Positions 43,694-53,451 of a stretch of DNA of 64,000 nucleotides are shown here, piece after piece (within the stretch, counting starts at the first letter, position 1; each line of letters opens with the position of its first letter). Below the pieces are notes generated by a model, which searched no databases, was not told where the DNA came from, and saw only the letters and a list, made by a program, of their open reading frames with translations. A program made the translations under genes and the position numbers. This stretch comes from Christensenella massiliensis (GTDB lineage Bacteria > Bacillota > Clostridia > Christensenellales > Christensenellaceae), in the NCBI GenBank assembly GCA_900155415.1, contig LT700187.1:2418001-2482000 (forward strand), written 5' to 3'.

Positions 43694-46321
43694 TTATTTG
43701 GACTTTACGACTGCATGTGCTGCTGCAAGACGTGCAATCGGCACGCGGAACGGCGAGCAGGATACATAGTTCAGTCCAATACTGTCGCAGAACTCAACTG
43801 TGGACGGATCACCGCCATGTTCCCCGCAGATTCCCAGCTTGATATCCGGGCGGGTCTTGCGGCCGAGTTCCACAGCCATCTTGACAAGCTTGCCTACGCC
43901 GTCCTGATCGAGCTTCGCAAACGGATCGGATTCGTAGATCTTCTTCGTATAGTAATCGTCAAGGAACTTGCCGGCATCGTCACGGCTGAATCCAAACGTC
44001 ATCTGCGTCAGATCGTTCGTACCGAACGAGAAGAATTCAGCTTCTTCCGCGATTTCATCCGCAACAACGGCAGCTCTCGGCACTTCGATCATCGTACCGA
44101 CTTTGTACTCGATCTTTTTACCTTTTTCTTCCATAACTTTTTCTGCCGTCTCAACGACGTAATCTTTTACATATTTCAGTTCTTTCTTGTCGCCCACGAG
44201 CGGAATCATGATTTCAGGAACGATATCATAACCTGTTTCTTCGATCGTCTCGATCGCAGCTTCCATAACCGCTCTCGTCTGCATAACAGCAATCTCCGGG
44301 AACGTGACCGCAAGGCGGCATCCACGATGGCCAAGCATCGGGTTGAACTCATGGAGTCCTTCGATGATACCGGTCAACTCGTCAACATCAAGCGACATTT
44401 CCTTTGCCAGCGCTGCGATATCGTCGGGATCAGTCGGCAGGAATTCATGCAGCGGCGGATCAAGGAAGCGAATCGTGACCGGGTTTCCTTTCATCGCCTT
44501 ATAGATGCCCTTGAAGTCTTCCTTCTGCATCGGAAGAAGCTTCGCGAGCGCTTTCTCTCTCTGCTCGACCGTCTTGGATACGATCATCTCACGCATAGCG
44601 GCGATCCTGTCTTCCGCAAAGAACATGTGCTCCGTACGGCACAGGCCGATGCCTTCTGCTCCGAACGCCATTGCCTGCTCCGCATCGTGCGGTGTGTCGG
44701 CATTCGTGCGTACCTTCAGTCTGCGAATGGAATCCGCCCAACCCATAACGGTCGCAAAATCTCCTGTGACCTGAGCTTCCTGCGTCTCGATCGCTTCGCC
44801 ATATACGTTACCCGTAGAACCATCGAGGGAGATCCAATCTCCTTCTTTATAGACCTTACCGTCTTCCGTAGTCATCGTTTTAGCGTTCTCGTCGATTCTC
44901 AGTTCACCGCAGCCCGCTACGCAGCAGGTTCCCATACCGCGGGCAACAACAGCCGCGTGAGACGTCATACCGCCGCGTGCCGTCAGGATACCTTCGGAAG
45001 CATACATACCTTCAATATCTTCAGGAGAAGTTTCCTGCCGCGCAAGAACTACTTTGTTCCCGTTCGCAGCAGCTTCCGTAGCAGCCTCCGCCGTGAAATA
45101 CAGCATGCCGCAAGCCGCACCGGGAGAAGCCGGCAGACCTTTTGCGATCGGCTTCGCTTTCTTGAGCGCATCCGCATTGAACATCGGGTGGAGGAGCGAA
45201 TCGAGCTGTTTCGGTTCTACTTTGAGGATCGCTTCTTCCTCAGTGAGTTTTCCTTCTTTTACGAGGTCTACGGCAATTTTGAGAGCAGCCGGAGCCGTAC
45301 GTTTTCCGTTTCTCGTCTGCAGCATGAAGAGCTTGCCGCCTTCGATCGTAAACTCCATATCCTGCATATCTTTGTAATGATCTTCCAGAGACTGCGCGAT
45401 CGTCGCAAACTGCTCGTAAACTTCCGGCATCTGATCTGCAAGATGCGAAATCGGCTGAGGCGTTCTGATACCTGCAACAACATCCTCGCCCTGTGCGTTC
45501 ATCAGATATTCGCCATAAAGCTTCTTTTCGCCTGTGGAGGGGTTTCTGGTGAAAGCAACGCCTGTTCCGCAATCGTCACCCATGTTGCCGAATACCATTG
45601 CCTGTACGTTGACAGCGGTACCCCAGCTTGCCGGAATATCATTCATGCGGCGGTATACGATCGCTCTTGGGTTATCCCACGAACGGAATACTGCCGTTAC
45701 TGCTTCAAGAAGCTGTTCCTTTGCGTCCTGCGGAAACTCTTTGCCCATTTCACGCTTATAGATCTCTTTATATTTTTTAACGACTTCTTTCAGATCGTCC
45801 GCATCCAGCTCAGTATCCATCTTCACGCCTTTTGCGTCTTTTGCAGCCTGAAGCTGTTCTTCGAACAATTCCTTATCGATGCACATAACAACGTCGGAGA
45901 ACATCTGGATGAATCTTCTGTAGCTGTCATACGCCCAACGCGGATTGCCGGATTTCTTCGCCATGCCCTCCACCGCAACATCATTGAGGCCAAGGTTCAG
46001 GATCGTGTCCATCATGCCCGGCATGGAAGCGCGTGCACCGCTGCGGACGGATACGAGGAACGGGTTTTCCGGATCGCCGAATTTTTTGCCTGCGATCTCT
46101 TCCGTCTTTGCCATCGCATCATAAATCTGCTCTACTACTTCGTCGGCAATCTTTTTACCGTCTTCATAATACTTCGTGCAAGCCTCCGTAGAAACCGTGA
46201 AACCTTGGGGAACCGGCAGGCCAAGATTGGTCATTTCAGCCAGATTGGCGCCTTTGCCCCCGAGAAGGTTCCTCATGGAAGCATCACCCTCTTTAAAAAG
46301 GTATACATACTTCTTTGCCAT
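43694..46321 (-). CDS. ppdK: Pyruvate, phosphate dikinase
   Basis: An 875-residue enzyme interconverting pyruvate + ATP + Pi with phosphoenolpyruvate + AMP + PPi, used by anaerobes for glycolysis or gluconeogenesis. The N-terminal ATP-grasp part starts with LLGGKGANLAEM; the swivelling phosphohistidine is in GGMTSHAAVVARGMG; the C-terminal TIM barrel has GLCRTEHMFF, GTNDLTQM and the active cysteine region LGICGEHGG. Preceded by AGGAGG. Monocistronic with its own promoter and terminator. Confidence 0.97.
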   Translation of the reverse strand: MAKKYVYLFKEGDASMRNLLGGKGANLAEMTNLGLPVPQGFTVSTEACTKYYEDGKKIADEVVEQIYDAMAKTEEIAGKKFGDPENPFLVSVRSGARASMPGMMDTILNLGLNDVAVEGMAKKSGNPRWAYDSYRRFIQMFSDVVMCIDKELFEEQLQAAKDAKGVKMDTELDADDLKEVVKKYKEIYKREMGKEFPQDAKEQLLEAVTAVFRSWDNPRAIVYRRMNDIPASWGTAVNVQAMVFGNMGDDCGTGVAFTRNPSTGEKKLYGEYLMNAQGEDVVAGIRTPQPISHLADQMPEVYEQFATIAQSLEDHYKDMQDMEFTIEGGKLFMLQTRNGKRTAPAALKIAVDLVKEGKLTEEEAILKVEPKQLDSLLHPMFNADALKKAKPIAKGLPASPGAACGMLYFTAEAATEAAANGNKVVLARQETSPEDIEGMYASEGILTARGGMTSHAAVVARGMGTCCVAGCGELRIDENAKTMTTEDGKVYKEGDWISLDGSTGNVYGEAIETQEAQVTGDFATVMGWADSIRRLKVRTNADTPHDAEQAMAFGAEGIGLCRTEHMFFAEDRIAAMREMIVSKTVEQREKALAKLLPMQKEDFKGIYKAMKGNPVTIRFLDPPLHEFLPTDPDDIAALAKEMSLDVDELTGIIEGLHEFNPMLGHRGCRLAVTFPEIAVMQTRAVMEAAIETIEETGYDIVPEIMIPLVGDKKELKYVKDYVVETAEKVMEEKGKKIEYKVGTMIEVPRAAVVADEIAEEAEFFSFGTNDLTQMTFGFSRDDAGKFLDDYYTKKIYESDPFAKLDQDGVGKLVKMAVELGRKTRPDIKLGICGEHGGDPSTVEFCDSIGLNYVSCSPFRVPIARLAAAHAVVKSK

Positions 46322-46401
46322 CTAAAACTCCTCCTGAATTTATATTTATTTAAAAATGACTCGTTTATCGCATCCCAATCAGCTCATGAAAAGCCACGTA
46401 T

Positions 46402-46430
46402 ATTATACATGATTAAATGTAATAAAACAA
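46402..46430 (-). promoter_or_regulatory. Promoter of ppdK
   Basis: Minus strand: TTGTTT (46430-46425), 17-base spacer, TATAAT (46407-46402). Confidence 0.65.
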
Positions 46431-46445
46431 CAAAAGATTACACTT

Positions 46446-47192
46446 TCACAAAGATTTTTCCCGGAAATATCTCATTGTTTTCAGGCGCAGATCCATCATG
46501 TTTTCAAGATACTGTTCCATCAATTCTATCGTTTCTTTCGCCTCTGCTTCATCAGCCGCCGCCTGCACAATATCCTGCGGCCTCGCTTTCCCCATCACTT
46601 CCAGCCCCGCGAGCATATTGCGCGAGACCGTGCGCACGCTTATATGAGGTGCACAGGCAGTACATATCTCACCGCCCTCTTCCAAGGAAAACGCCGCCGT
46701 TTCCCCGCCGTCCGCCGTTTCCCGCCCGCAGACCGCACACGTTCCCAGCGCCGGGAAGATCCCCATGCGCTCTACCGTCCGCGAAAGGAAATACGCAAGT
46801 GCCCGCGTACCGGAAAGCCTGTCCTGCTCCATCGCAAACAGAGAATATATCAGTGCCAAAAAAAGGTCCTCATAGTCGTCTGTGTTTTGAATGAGCTTAT
46901 CCGCCAACTCCAGCATGACACAGGCCGCTGAAAACTTATCGTAATCATTTTGGACCCGGTAAAATTCCTGCTTCATGAGCGCCGCCGTAAGAAACAGCTT
47001 ATCGTCTTTTTTATAAAACTCATATTCTCCGCAGGCAAGCGGCTGACAGGCCGTCGCAAGCTCGCTTTTTATTCTCCTCGCACCTCGTGCCTGTGCATGT
47101 ATCCGTCCATGTGACCGCGAAAAAAGGGTCAATATCTTATCGTAATCTTTATAATCCACCGTGCGCAGTACGATACAGTAATGTTTTTCCAC
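46446..47192 (-). CDS. recO: DNA repair protein RecO
   Basis: A 248-residue protein of the RecFOR pathway loading RecA. OB-fold N-terminus IVLRTVDYKDYDKILTLFS and a zinc finger CAVCGRE...GEICTACAPH in the second half. I choose a GTG start at 47192 with GGAGG eight bases away; an ATG at 47222 is in frame but without a site. Follows era, as in many Firmicutes. Confidence 0.9.
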   Translation of the reverse strand: MEKHYCIVLRTVDYKDYDKILTLFSRSHGRIHAQARGARRIKSELATACQPLACGEYEFYKKDDKLFLTAALMKQEFYRVQNDYDKFSAACVMLELADKLIQNTDDYEDLFLALIYSLFAMEQDRLSGTRALAYFLSRTVERMGIFPALGTCAVCGRETADGGETAAFSLEEGGEICTACAPHISVRTVSRNMLAGLEVMGKARPQDIVQAAADEAEAKETIELMEQYLENMMDLRLKTMRYFREKSL

Positions 47193-47240
47193 TCCAATAT
47201 CCTCCACCACAGCGTGCATCAAATCAGCCGCCGGCAGCGC

Positions 47241-48131
47241 CTATTGCCTTTCATCATACCCTAAGGACCGCAGAACCAAAAGTTTGTTCCTCCAGTCCGG
47301 CTTTACTTTTACCCATACCTGAAGAAACACCTTTTCTCCAAACAGCAGCTGCATATCGGCGCGCGCTGCGGATGCGATCTTCTTCAGCATCCTGCCTCCC
47401 GCGCCAATAATGATCCCTTTATGGGAATCTTTCTCGCAATAAATCACCGCATCAATATGCGTAATATTTTTCCCCGCTTCCCGCTCAATCTTTTCCACAA
47501 CTACGCCGATCCCGTGCGGTATCTCTTTCCCGATGCTTTTCAAAGCTTTTTCCCGAATAAACTCCGCTGCGAGCACCCGCTCCGGCTGGTCTGTAACCAT
47601 ATCGGCCGGATAATACATCGGACCCTCTATCAGATAGCACTTTAGATGCTCTATCAATCCTGCAAGTCCAAGCCTTTCCGCAGCAGATATCCGGAATACT
47701 TTTTCGCCATATTTTTCCAGTATCTTTTCCTGTTCCTCTATGCGCGCTTCATCGACTGCGTCTATCTTATTGAGCGCGATCACTAACGGCACTTCGCTTG
47801 CTGCAAGACGCGACAAGGCTGCCTCGTCCTTTTCCCGCACCCCCACCTTTGCATCTGCCACAAAAAGAACGGCATCGACTTCCCTCGCAGTTTGTTCGGC
47901 CGTCTTCAGCATAAATTCTCCCAATTTGTTTTTGGGACTCTGAAGGCCCGGTGTGTCCATAAAGACCATTTGATAATCCGCGCCTGTAAGGACGCCGGTA
48001 ATACGATTCCTCGTAGTCTGCGGCTTCTTGGATACGATCGCTATCTTCGTTCCGATAAGCGCATTTAAAAGTGTAGATTTTCCCACATTCGGGCTGCCGG
48101 TAAGTGCTATAAAACCTGATTTGAAATCCAT
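47241..48131 (-). CDS. era: GTPase Era
   Basis: A 296-residue GTPase binding the 3' end of 16S rRNA. G1 GSPNVGKSTLLN, G3 FMDTPGLQSPK, G4 ALNKIDAVD, and a C-terminal KH domain with GIIIGAGGRMLKKI. Start after CAGGAG. In the phoH-yqfF-ybeY-dgkA-era-recO order common to Firmicutes. Confidence 0.96.
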   Translation of the reverse strand: MDFKSGFIALTGSPNVGKSTLLNALIGTKIAIVSKKPQTTRNRITGVLTGADYQMVFMDTPGLQSPKNKLGEFMLKTAEQTAREVDAVLFVADAKVGVREKDEAALSRLAASEVPLVIALNKIDAVDEARIEEQEKILEKYGEKVFRISAAERLGLAGLIEHLKCYLIEGPMYYPADMVTDQPERVLAAEFIREKALKSIGKEIPHGIGVVVEKIEREAGKNITHIDAVIYCEKDSHKGIIIGAGGRMLKKIASAARADMQLLFGEKVFLQVWVKVKPDWRNKLLVLRSLGYDERQ

Positions 48132-48144
48132 CTCTTTCTCCTGT

Positions 48145-48891
48145 TCAGCGTACGATCAGCTCACCGATCTCAAAAACCAGCACGGTGATCACGACCCCCA
48201 TCAGCGCTCCCACCAATACCTCTGCAAATGTATGCACTTTCGTCTCCATGCGGCTTTCCGCGACGATCAGCGCCAATACTGCCGCAAATGTTGAGGCCAC
48301 AGGGTCTGCTGAAACGAACGCGATCGCGGTAAACAGCGCAAAAGCAAAAGCCGTATGGCCGCTTGGCATCCCGCCCTGTATATAGTTTCCGCCCTTTTTC
48401 ATAAAGCGCGACTTCATGACGATGACTGCCACAAATACCAGCATCAGGACCGCAAATGTAATGTATGCGGGCAAATTGTTGATATAACTTATCGATGCGT
48501 AAGAAAGTGTATACAGCTTCCGGAAAAAAACGAGATACCCAACGACGAGAGCGCTCATTGCGGCAACAAAAACGCCGCCGGCCGCGACATCCTTCGCAAT
48601 GCGTGCAAGCTCGTTATATTCTCCCTTCGTCGCAATATCCACAACCGCTTCCACCGCCGTATTGAAAAGCTCTGCAAAAAAAACAAATGCGATGACCAGC
48701 ACAAGCGCAATCATCTCAAAACGCGTTACCTGCGTGAGGAGCGCCGTGACCGTAACGACAGCGGCCAACGCCACATGTATTTTCATGTTGCGCTCCATCT
48801 TGAACGATTGCAGGAAGCCGTTTATTGCATGATTAAAGCTTCCTAAAAGCGACTTTTTCGGCCTGTACTTTTTCCCCTCGTTAGATTCCAT
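48145..48891 (-). CDS. Diacylglycerol/undecaprenol kinase fused to a PAP2 phosphatase
   Basis: A 248-residue membrane protein with two domains. Residues 15-125 are DgkA-type, with active-site block FFAELFNTAVEAVVD (71-85). Residues 135-245 are PAP2-type: MPSGHTAF (175-182) and ESRMETKVHTFAEVLVG (212-228). The first phosphorylates a lipid alcohol and the second removes phosphate, so one chain may set the undecaprenol phosphate balance for wall synthesis. Its start overlaps ybeY by 11 bases. Similar fusions occur in other Firmicutes. Confidence 0.88.
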   Translation of the reverse strand: MESNEGKKYRPKKSLLGSFNHAINGFLQSFKMERNMKIHVALAAVVTVTALLTQVTRFEMIALVLVIAFVFFAELFNTAVEAVVDIATKGEYNELARIAKDVAAGGVFVAAMSALVVGYLVFFRKLYTLSYASISYINNLPAYITFAVLMLVFVAVIVMKSRFMKKGGNYIQGGMPSGHTAFAFALFTAIAFVSADPVASTFAAVLALIVAESRMETKVHTFAEVLVGALMGVVITVLVFEIGELIVR

Positions 48892-49384
48892 CCTGCTCCC
48901 TGCCGATATTCACCGCCGCAAGAAGCGCCGCCTGTTTTTCCGTCATAACCGCTTCCTCTTCCTTCGTCATGTGGTCGTACCCCATGAGATGAAGCATCCC
49001 GTGGAGCGCTAAGAAAGCTATTTCCCGCTTCAAGCCGTGTCCATACTCCTCCGCCTGCTCCTGTGCCCGTTCTGCTGAGATCGCGATATCTCCCAGAAAA
49101 AGTGCCCCGTCTATATATTCCTTATCGATCAGTTTTTCTGCACACGCGGCCAAAGGAACAGAAAGGTCATAGGCGGGGAAAGACAGTACATCCGTCGCCC
49201 TGTCGATCCCGCGAAACTCCCTGTTCAGTTCCTGTATCCCTTCATTATCGGTAAACAACAGATTGAGGCATGCCTTTTCGGCAAGCTCTGAACGTTCTGC
49301 CGCTTCCAGAACAGCGCACACCCCGTCTGTGAGCTCAGCCGTTATCTCTATCTTGTTCTGCTCGTCAGAGAATGCTATCGTCAT
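48881..49384 (-). CDS. ybeY: Endoribonuclease YbeY
   Basis: A 167-residue zinc endoribonuclease for 16S rRNA maturation and ribosome quality control. The HxxxHxxxxxH site is in LHGMLHLMGYDHMT. FRGIDRATDVLSFP is the other family block. The start at 49384 has GGAG six bases upstream, inside the end of yqfF; an ATG at 49396 is possible. Confidence 0.92.
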   Translation of the reverse strand: MTIAFSDEQNKIEITAELTDGVCAVLEAAERSELAEKACLNLLFTDNEGIQELNREFRGIDRATDVLSFPAYDLSVPLAACAEKLIDKEYIDGALFLGDIAISAERAQEQAEEYGHGLKREIAFLALHGMLHLMGYDHMTKEEEAVMTEKQAALLAAVNIGREQDGI

Positions 49385-51626
49385 CTTCCGCTCCATGTAT
49401 CTTTATTTCCGGATATTTGATCCGCTGATGGTATACTCCGTCAAAAATATTGATAAACGCCTCGGCAATCAACTTCAGATCCCGCCTGTTAAGCGGCGCG
49501 TGGTCAAGCTGTCCTTCATCATAACGCGCCTTGATCAATTTATGCACCATTGCCGCTATTTCTTCCCGTGAAGGATTATCTAAGCTGCGGACAGCCGCCT
49601 CCACTACGTCCGCAAGCATCACGATTGCCTGCTCTTTTGTTTCCGGAGGATTTCCCTCATACTGAAAATCTTCTTTTTTGGTATGCGGATCTGCTTTCAG
49701 AGCCTCCGCATAAAAATAGCCGACCGTTCCGCTGCCGTGATGATTATGCGCAATATCAATGATCTCACGCGGCATTTTATATTTGCGCAGCAGTTCAACG
49801 CCAGCCGGAACGTGCCGCCGTATGATCTCCGCGCTGCGTTCAGGCGTCAGAGAATCATGCATATTGATGTTGTTCCGTTGATTCTCTTTAAAATATAATG
49901 GATTCTCCACCTTGCCGATATCATGATAATAAGCCCCCACGCGCGCAAGCAAAGAGAAGCCCCCCACTGCATTGCAGCCTGCCTCTGCAAGATTTGCAAC
50001 AAGGACGCTGTGGTGATACGTTCCCGGCGCTTCGATCATAAGACGTTTTGTAAGCGGGTGCGTCGGATCTGATAATTCAAGAAGCTTGGTCGGCGTCGTA
50101 AGCTTAAAAGCATTTTCGATCAGCGGAAGAACACCAATGCTTACGATCCCGCACAGTACGCCGCTCCCTGTTATCATAGCAATGCTCGAAAGCGTCTGCT
50201 GCAAATTCGGCGCTTGCTCAGAAAGCAGCGGCACCTGCGCCATCCAGATAAGCAAAGAGACCGCTACGCCGGGTATTGCCGCCACCAAGCCTGCAAGCAC
50301 AAGCCGCGACCGATAGCGCATATCTTTCAAAATATAGACCGCAAAGAAGCCGCCTGTGAGCATAACAAGCAAAAGCATCAGGGAAGTCGTACTGAACAAA
50401 TTCTGTCCGCCCGTCGTCACGCTCATCAAGAGTAAGGATAAAAATACGCTGTATACGATCGCATTTTTAGGTGAAAGCAGGACCGCTCCGAGAATAACGA
50501 ATAAAAAGACGGGCACAAAATGAATCGCGACAAGCTGGGCAATCGAAGTCACTCCATAAGCGGCAGCTGTCAGAATCGCCAGAATTGCGATTTTTTTCGT
50601 ATCAGTCAACAGTCTGCGATTGAACACCGCTAAAAAAACACCGTACATAACGAACATCAGGACAATATAGATCATAACGACGGCATACGGCTTGATCGAA
50701 GTCGATTCTGCCGTCAGCATTCCGAGGCTCTTCAGCATCTCGTATTGATCGTCTGTAACGACCTCGCCCTTGCGAACGATATTCTGCCCCTTTTTATACT
50801 CTACGGGAACGACCATCTGCGCGACTTCTTCACGTTTCTGCTGCGTCGCTTCCTCATCGAATACCATATTGGGATATAGATCGTTCATAATAACAGCAGT
50901 CGCCAGCTCCTTGGCGTCTGCTGTCATATCTGCTTGTCCCGTAACGGTTTCTGCCGCCTGTGCCTTTGCTTCGTCGATATCATCAGAGGATATCCCCGTA
51001 TATAGAAGATCTTGGACTGCACCCGAGATAGAATCCTGTATCGCCGTCAGCTGACTGGCTGTCATGCTGATGATACTGTATAATTGCGAAGTCGTGACAT
51101 AGTCCGGCAGAAGTGCTTTGAGGCTGTTAAAGTCCTCTTCCGTCAGAAGCGTATCCCATTCTACTTTTTCAGGATCAAACGGCTCCGCCGTATATGCCGT
51201 CGGCACCGGCACGGGCTGAGTCGGATTTGCAGCGTTGGCCTGTTCTGCGGCAGCGATCTCTTTTTCCACCTCTTGCCGTTTCGCTTCCTGCTCCGCACTA
51301 TAACGTTCCTCTGCACCGGCGCGCGCTTCTTCAAACGCAACAAAATCTTCCGATATTTTTTTGACGATCTGCTGTGTCGTATTGGCGTCATTTTTATATA
51401 CCGGTCCTACCTTCGCCTGCTCCTCTTCAATAACACGCTGCGTAGCGGCTTGATCGACCACATCCGCCGGAGCTGTGATGGTGATATCCGATATTTCTCC
51501 GCTGACAATGTCATAAGTTTGCGGCATAAGAGAAACAAGCGCGACAGCAATGCAAATCGCCAGCGATCCTGCGGCCATGAGCAGATTCATGACTGCTTTT
51601 TTTTGAAATGTTTTCCGAAAACCCAT
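49365..51626 (-). CDS. 7TM-HD family protein PgpH/YqfF, cyclic-di-AMP phosphodiesterase
   Basis: A 753-residue membrane protein: first helix near residues 13-33, a long extracellular 7TMR-HDED domain (to about 310), seven membrane helices (to about 510) and a cytoplasmic HD domain with HHSVLVANLAEAG, YYHDIGKVENP and AHNHHGSG. Relatives in Listeria and Bacillus degrade cyclic di-AMP. A Pro-rich stretch occurs around residue 140. Start after GAGG. Lies between phoH and ybeY, its usual place. Confidence 0.92.
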   Translation of the reverse strand: MGFRKTFQKKAVMNLLMAAGSLAICIAVALVSLMPQTYDIVSGEISDITITAPADVVDQAATQRVIEEEQAKVGPVYKNDANTTQQIVKKISEDFVAFEEARAGAEERYSAEQEAKRQEVEKEIAAAEQANAANPTQPVPVPTAYTAEPFDPEKVEWDTLLTEEDFNSLKALLPDYVTTSQLYSIISMTASQLTAIQDSISGAVQDLLYTGISSDDIDEAKAQAAETVTGQADMTADAKELATAVIMNDLYPNMVFDEEATQQKREEVAQMVVPVEYKKGQNIVRKGEVVTDDQYEMLKSLGMLTAESTSIKPYAVVMIYIVLMFVMYGVFLAVFNRRLLTDTKKIAILAILTAAAYGVTSIAQLVAIHFVPVFLFVILGAVLLSPKNAIVYSVFLSLLLMSVTTGGQNLFSTTSLMLLLVMLTGGFFAVYILKDMRYRSRLVLAGLVAAIPGVAVSLLIWMAQVPLLSEQAPNLQQTLSSIAMITGSGVLCGIVSIGVLPLIENAFKLTTPTKLLELSDPTHPLTKRLMIEAPGTYHHSVLVANLAEAGCNAVGGFSLLARVGAYYHDIGKVENPLYFKENQRNNINMHDSLTPERSAEIIRRHVPAGVELLRKYKMPREIIDIAHNHHGSGTVGYFYAEALKADPHTKKEDFQYEGNPPETKEQAIVMLADVVEAAVRSLDNPSREEIAAMVHKLIKARYDEGQLDHAPLNRRDLKLIAEAFINIFDGVYHQRIKYPEIKIHGAEDDDSIL

Positions 51627-51648
51627 TCGTCAATCCTCAAGACTCGTC

Positions 51649-52626
51649 TTATACGATCGTATGTTTGCGCCTATTTTCATATTTTTCAAACGCTTTGATG
51701 ATGCTTCTTACCAAAGGATGGCGTACGACATCCTTCTGGTCAAGCTGGAGCACCGCGATGTTTTTGATATCTTTCAGGATCTCAACCGCCTTTTTCAGCC
51801 CCGATGCACGCTCTTTGGGCAGGTCTATCTGGGTCACATCGCCCGTAACGACCACCTTGGAATTTTCTCCAAAACGCGTAAGGAACATTTTTATCTGTTC
51901 CATCGTACAGTTTTGCGCCTCATCCAAAATAATAAATGCATCGTTTAATGTCCTGCCCCGCATATAGGCAAGCGGTGCCACCTCGATCGCTCCTTTCTCA
52001 GACAGACGCGCATAAGCATCCGTTCCCATAAAATCATAAAGAGCATCGTAAAGCGGCCGCAGATATGGATCCACTTTATTTTGCAGATCCCCCGGCAAAA
52101 ATCCCAAATTCTCACCCGCTTCTACAGCAGGTCTTGTCAGTATGATACGCGATACCTGTTTATTTTTCAACGCGACGACTGCCATTGCCATAGCAAGATA
52201 GGTCTTTCCCGTTCCGGCGGGGCCAATGCATATCACTACGGTATTGTCCCGTATCGCTTTGATATATTCCTTCTGGCCATAGGATTTGCATTTGATTTGT
52301 TTCCCCTTGGCGGTAATTGCTACTACGTCTGACATCATTTCATTTACAAGTTCTTGCTGTCCATCGTGAACAAGGTCAAACGCATAGTTGACGGAATCCT
52401 GATCGATCGTTTCGTTTTTCCCATACATCTTCTTTAAAACTTCGATTACATCTGCAGCGGTCTGCGCTTTTTTTGCTTCTCCTGTGATCCTGATCCCATG
52501 CTCAGTCGCCCGGATCGCCGTTTCTGTCTCTGCCGAAATAATATTGATATTCTCATCAAAGTTTCCAAAGACACCAGCCATCTGCTCCATGTTGTCAAAT
52601 GAAATATCTATTTGTGTTTCAGCCAA
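51649..52626 (-). CDS. phoH: PhoH-like ATPase
   Basis: A 325-residue ATPase. Walker A IGPAGTGKTYLAMA, Walker B AFIILDEAQNCTMEQ, and sensor region VVVTGDVTQIDLP. TTG start with AGGAGG eleven bases upstream. Probably an RNA-related helicase-like ATPase; first of the phoH-yqfF-ybeY-dgk-era-recO run. Confidence 0.92.
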   Translation of the reverse strand: MAETQIDISFDNMEQMAGVFGNFDENINIISAETETAIRATEHGIRITGEAKKAQTAADVIEVLKKMYGKNETIDQDSVNYAFDLVHDGQQELVNEMMSDVVAITAKGKQIKCKSYGQKEYIKAIRDNTVVICIGPAGTGKTYLAMAMAVVALKNKQVSRIILTRPAVEAGENLGFLPGDLQNKVDPYLRPLYDALYDFMGTDAYARLSEKGAIEVAPLAYMRGRTLNDAFIILDEAQNCTMEQIKMFLTRFGENSKVVVTGDVTQIDLPKERASGLKKAVEILKDIKNIAVLQLDQKDVVRHPLVRSIIKAFEKYENRRKHTIV

Positions 52627-52706
52627 ATTAAACGCTTCCTCCTGACTTCATACCCATATATGCATAGTACCACATTTTCTTCAAAAAGCCCACACCTATT
52701 TCCGTT

Positions 52707-52741
52707 TAAAAAAACAGGCCGCCTCGTCTGCACGAGGGGCC
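52707..52741 (-). terminator. Terminator of rpsU
   Basis: GC-rich stem GGCC.CTCGT / ACGAG..GGCC followed by seven T residues on the minus strand. Confidence 0.85.
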
Positions 52742-52783
52742 CGTCATGTTTTGAAAATAGTCAGCGCATAAGCCGCTTTAAGC

Positions 52784-52957
52784 TCAATGCTTTCTTTTTC
52801 TAGCTGCTTCTGCTTTCTTTTTTCTCTTTACACTGGGTTTTTCATAATGCTCACGTTTCCGGATCTCAGCCAGAACTCCTGCTCTTGCGCATTTACGCTT
52901 GAATCTTCTCAGAGCACTTTCCAGTGTTTCGTTTTCGCCTACGCGTATCTCAGACAT
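52784..52957 (-). CDS. rpsU: 30S ribosomal protein bS21
   Basis: A 57-residue basic protein: [18 protein letters not shown], then [20 protein letters not shown] and a Lys/Arg-rich tail ending KRKH. It is full length for S21. The ATG at 52957 has GGAGGGGAG upstream. Monocistronic, with a consensus promoter and a strong terminator. Confidence 0.96.
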   Translation of the reverse strand: MSEIRVGENETLESALRRFKRKCARAGVLAEIRKREHYEKPSVKRKKKAEAARKRKH

Positions 52958-53026
52958 TGATCTCCCCTCCTCCCGTACTCGGTTTTCATGCTGCCATAAA
53001 AACTGGGAGTTATTTCATACCCCTGT

Positions 53027-53055
53027 ATTATAGTAAAATCGTCTCATTCTGTCAA
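53027..53055 (-). promoter_or_regulatory. Consensus promoter of rpsU
   Basis: Minus strand: TTGACA (53055-53050), 17-base spacer, TATAAT (53032-53027); full consensus, as expected for a ribosomal protein gene. Confidence 0.85.
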
Positions 53056-53090
53056 CAGCTAATTCATAGCTCCGATCTTTCCGCATCGTT

Positions 53091-53435
53091 TCAGCCGGGC
53101 GGCCATTCCATATATCTCCCGCCCAGAAGATGCATGTGAAGATGGTGAACGGTCTGCCCGCCGTTTTCTCCCGTATTGAAAACGAGCCGGAAACCATCCG
53201 CGGCTATTTTCTGTGTCTCCGCGATTTTTTGTGCCGCACGTACCATAGCGTCTAAATATTCAAAATCTTCTTCCGATACTTCGAGAATACTTTTGATGTG
53301 CTTTTTAGGGATCACCAAAATGTGCACCGGCGCCTTGGGGTCAATATCGGTAAACGCATATACCCTCTCGTCTTCATATATTTTGTTCGAGGGGATCTCC
53401 CCTGCTATGATCTTGCAAAACAAGCAATCTTCCAT
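53091..53435 (-). CDS. HIT-family hydrolase (Hint-like)
   Basis: A 114-residue histidine-triad protein. N-terminal CLFCKIIAGEIPS and the triad HHLHMHLLGG. Such proteins hydrolyse AMP-lysine or AMP-nucleoside phosphoramidates. The start at 53435 follows GAGGAGG; the longer frame upstream overlaps mtaB. Commonly found next to mtaB and rpsU. Confidence 0.93.
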   Translation of the reverse strand: MEDCLFCKIIAGEIPSNKIYEDERVYAFTDIDPKAPVHILVIPKKHIKSILEVSEEDFEYLDAMVRAAQKIAETQKIAADGFRLVFNTGENGGQTVHHLHMHLLGGRYMEWPPG

Positions 53436-53451
53436 CCTTCGGCCTCCTCGC

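Noticed and set aside
43595-46894. A 1099-codon plus-strand frame opposite ppdK
   Set aside because: It is a mirror of the ppdK coding strand, rich in Arg, His, Cys and Phe, has no ribosome site and no recognisable domain; ppdK itself is unmistakable.
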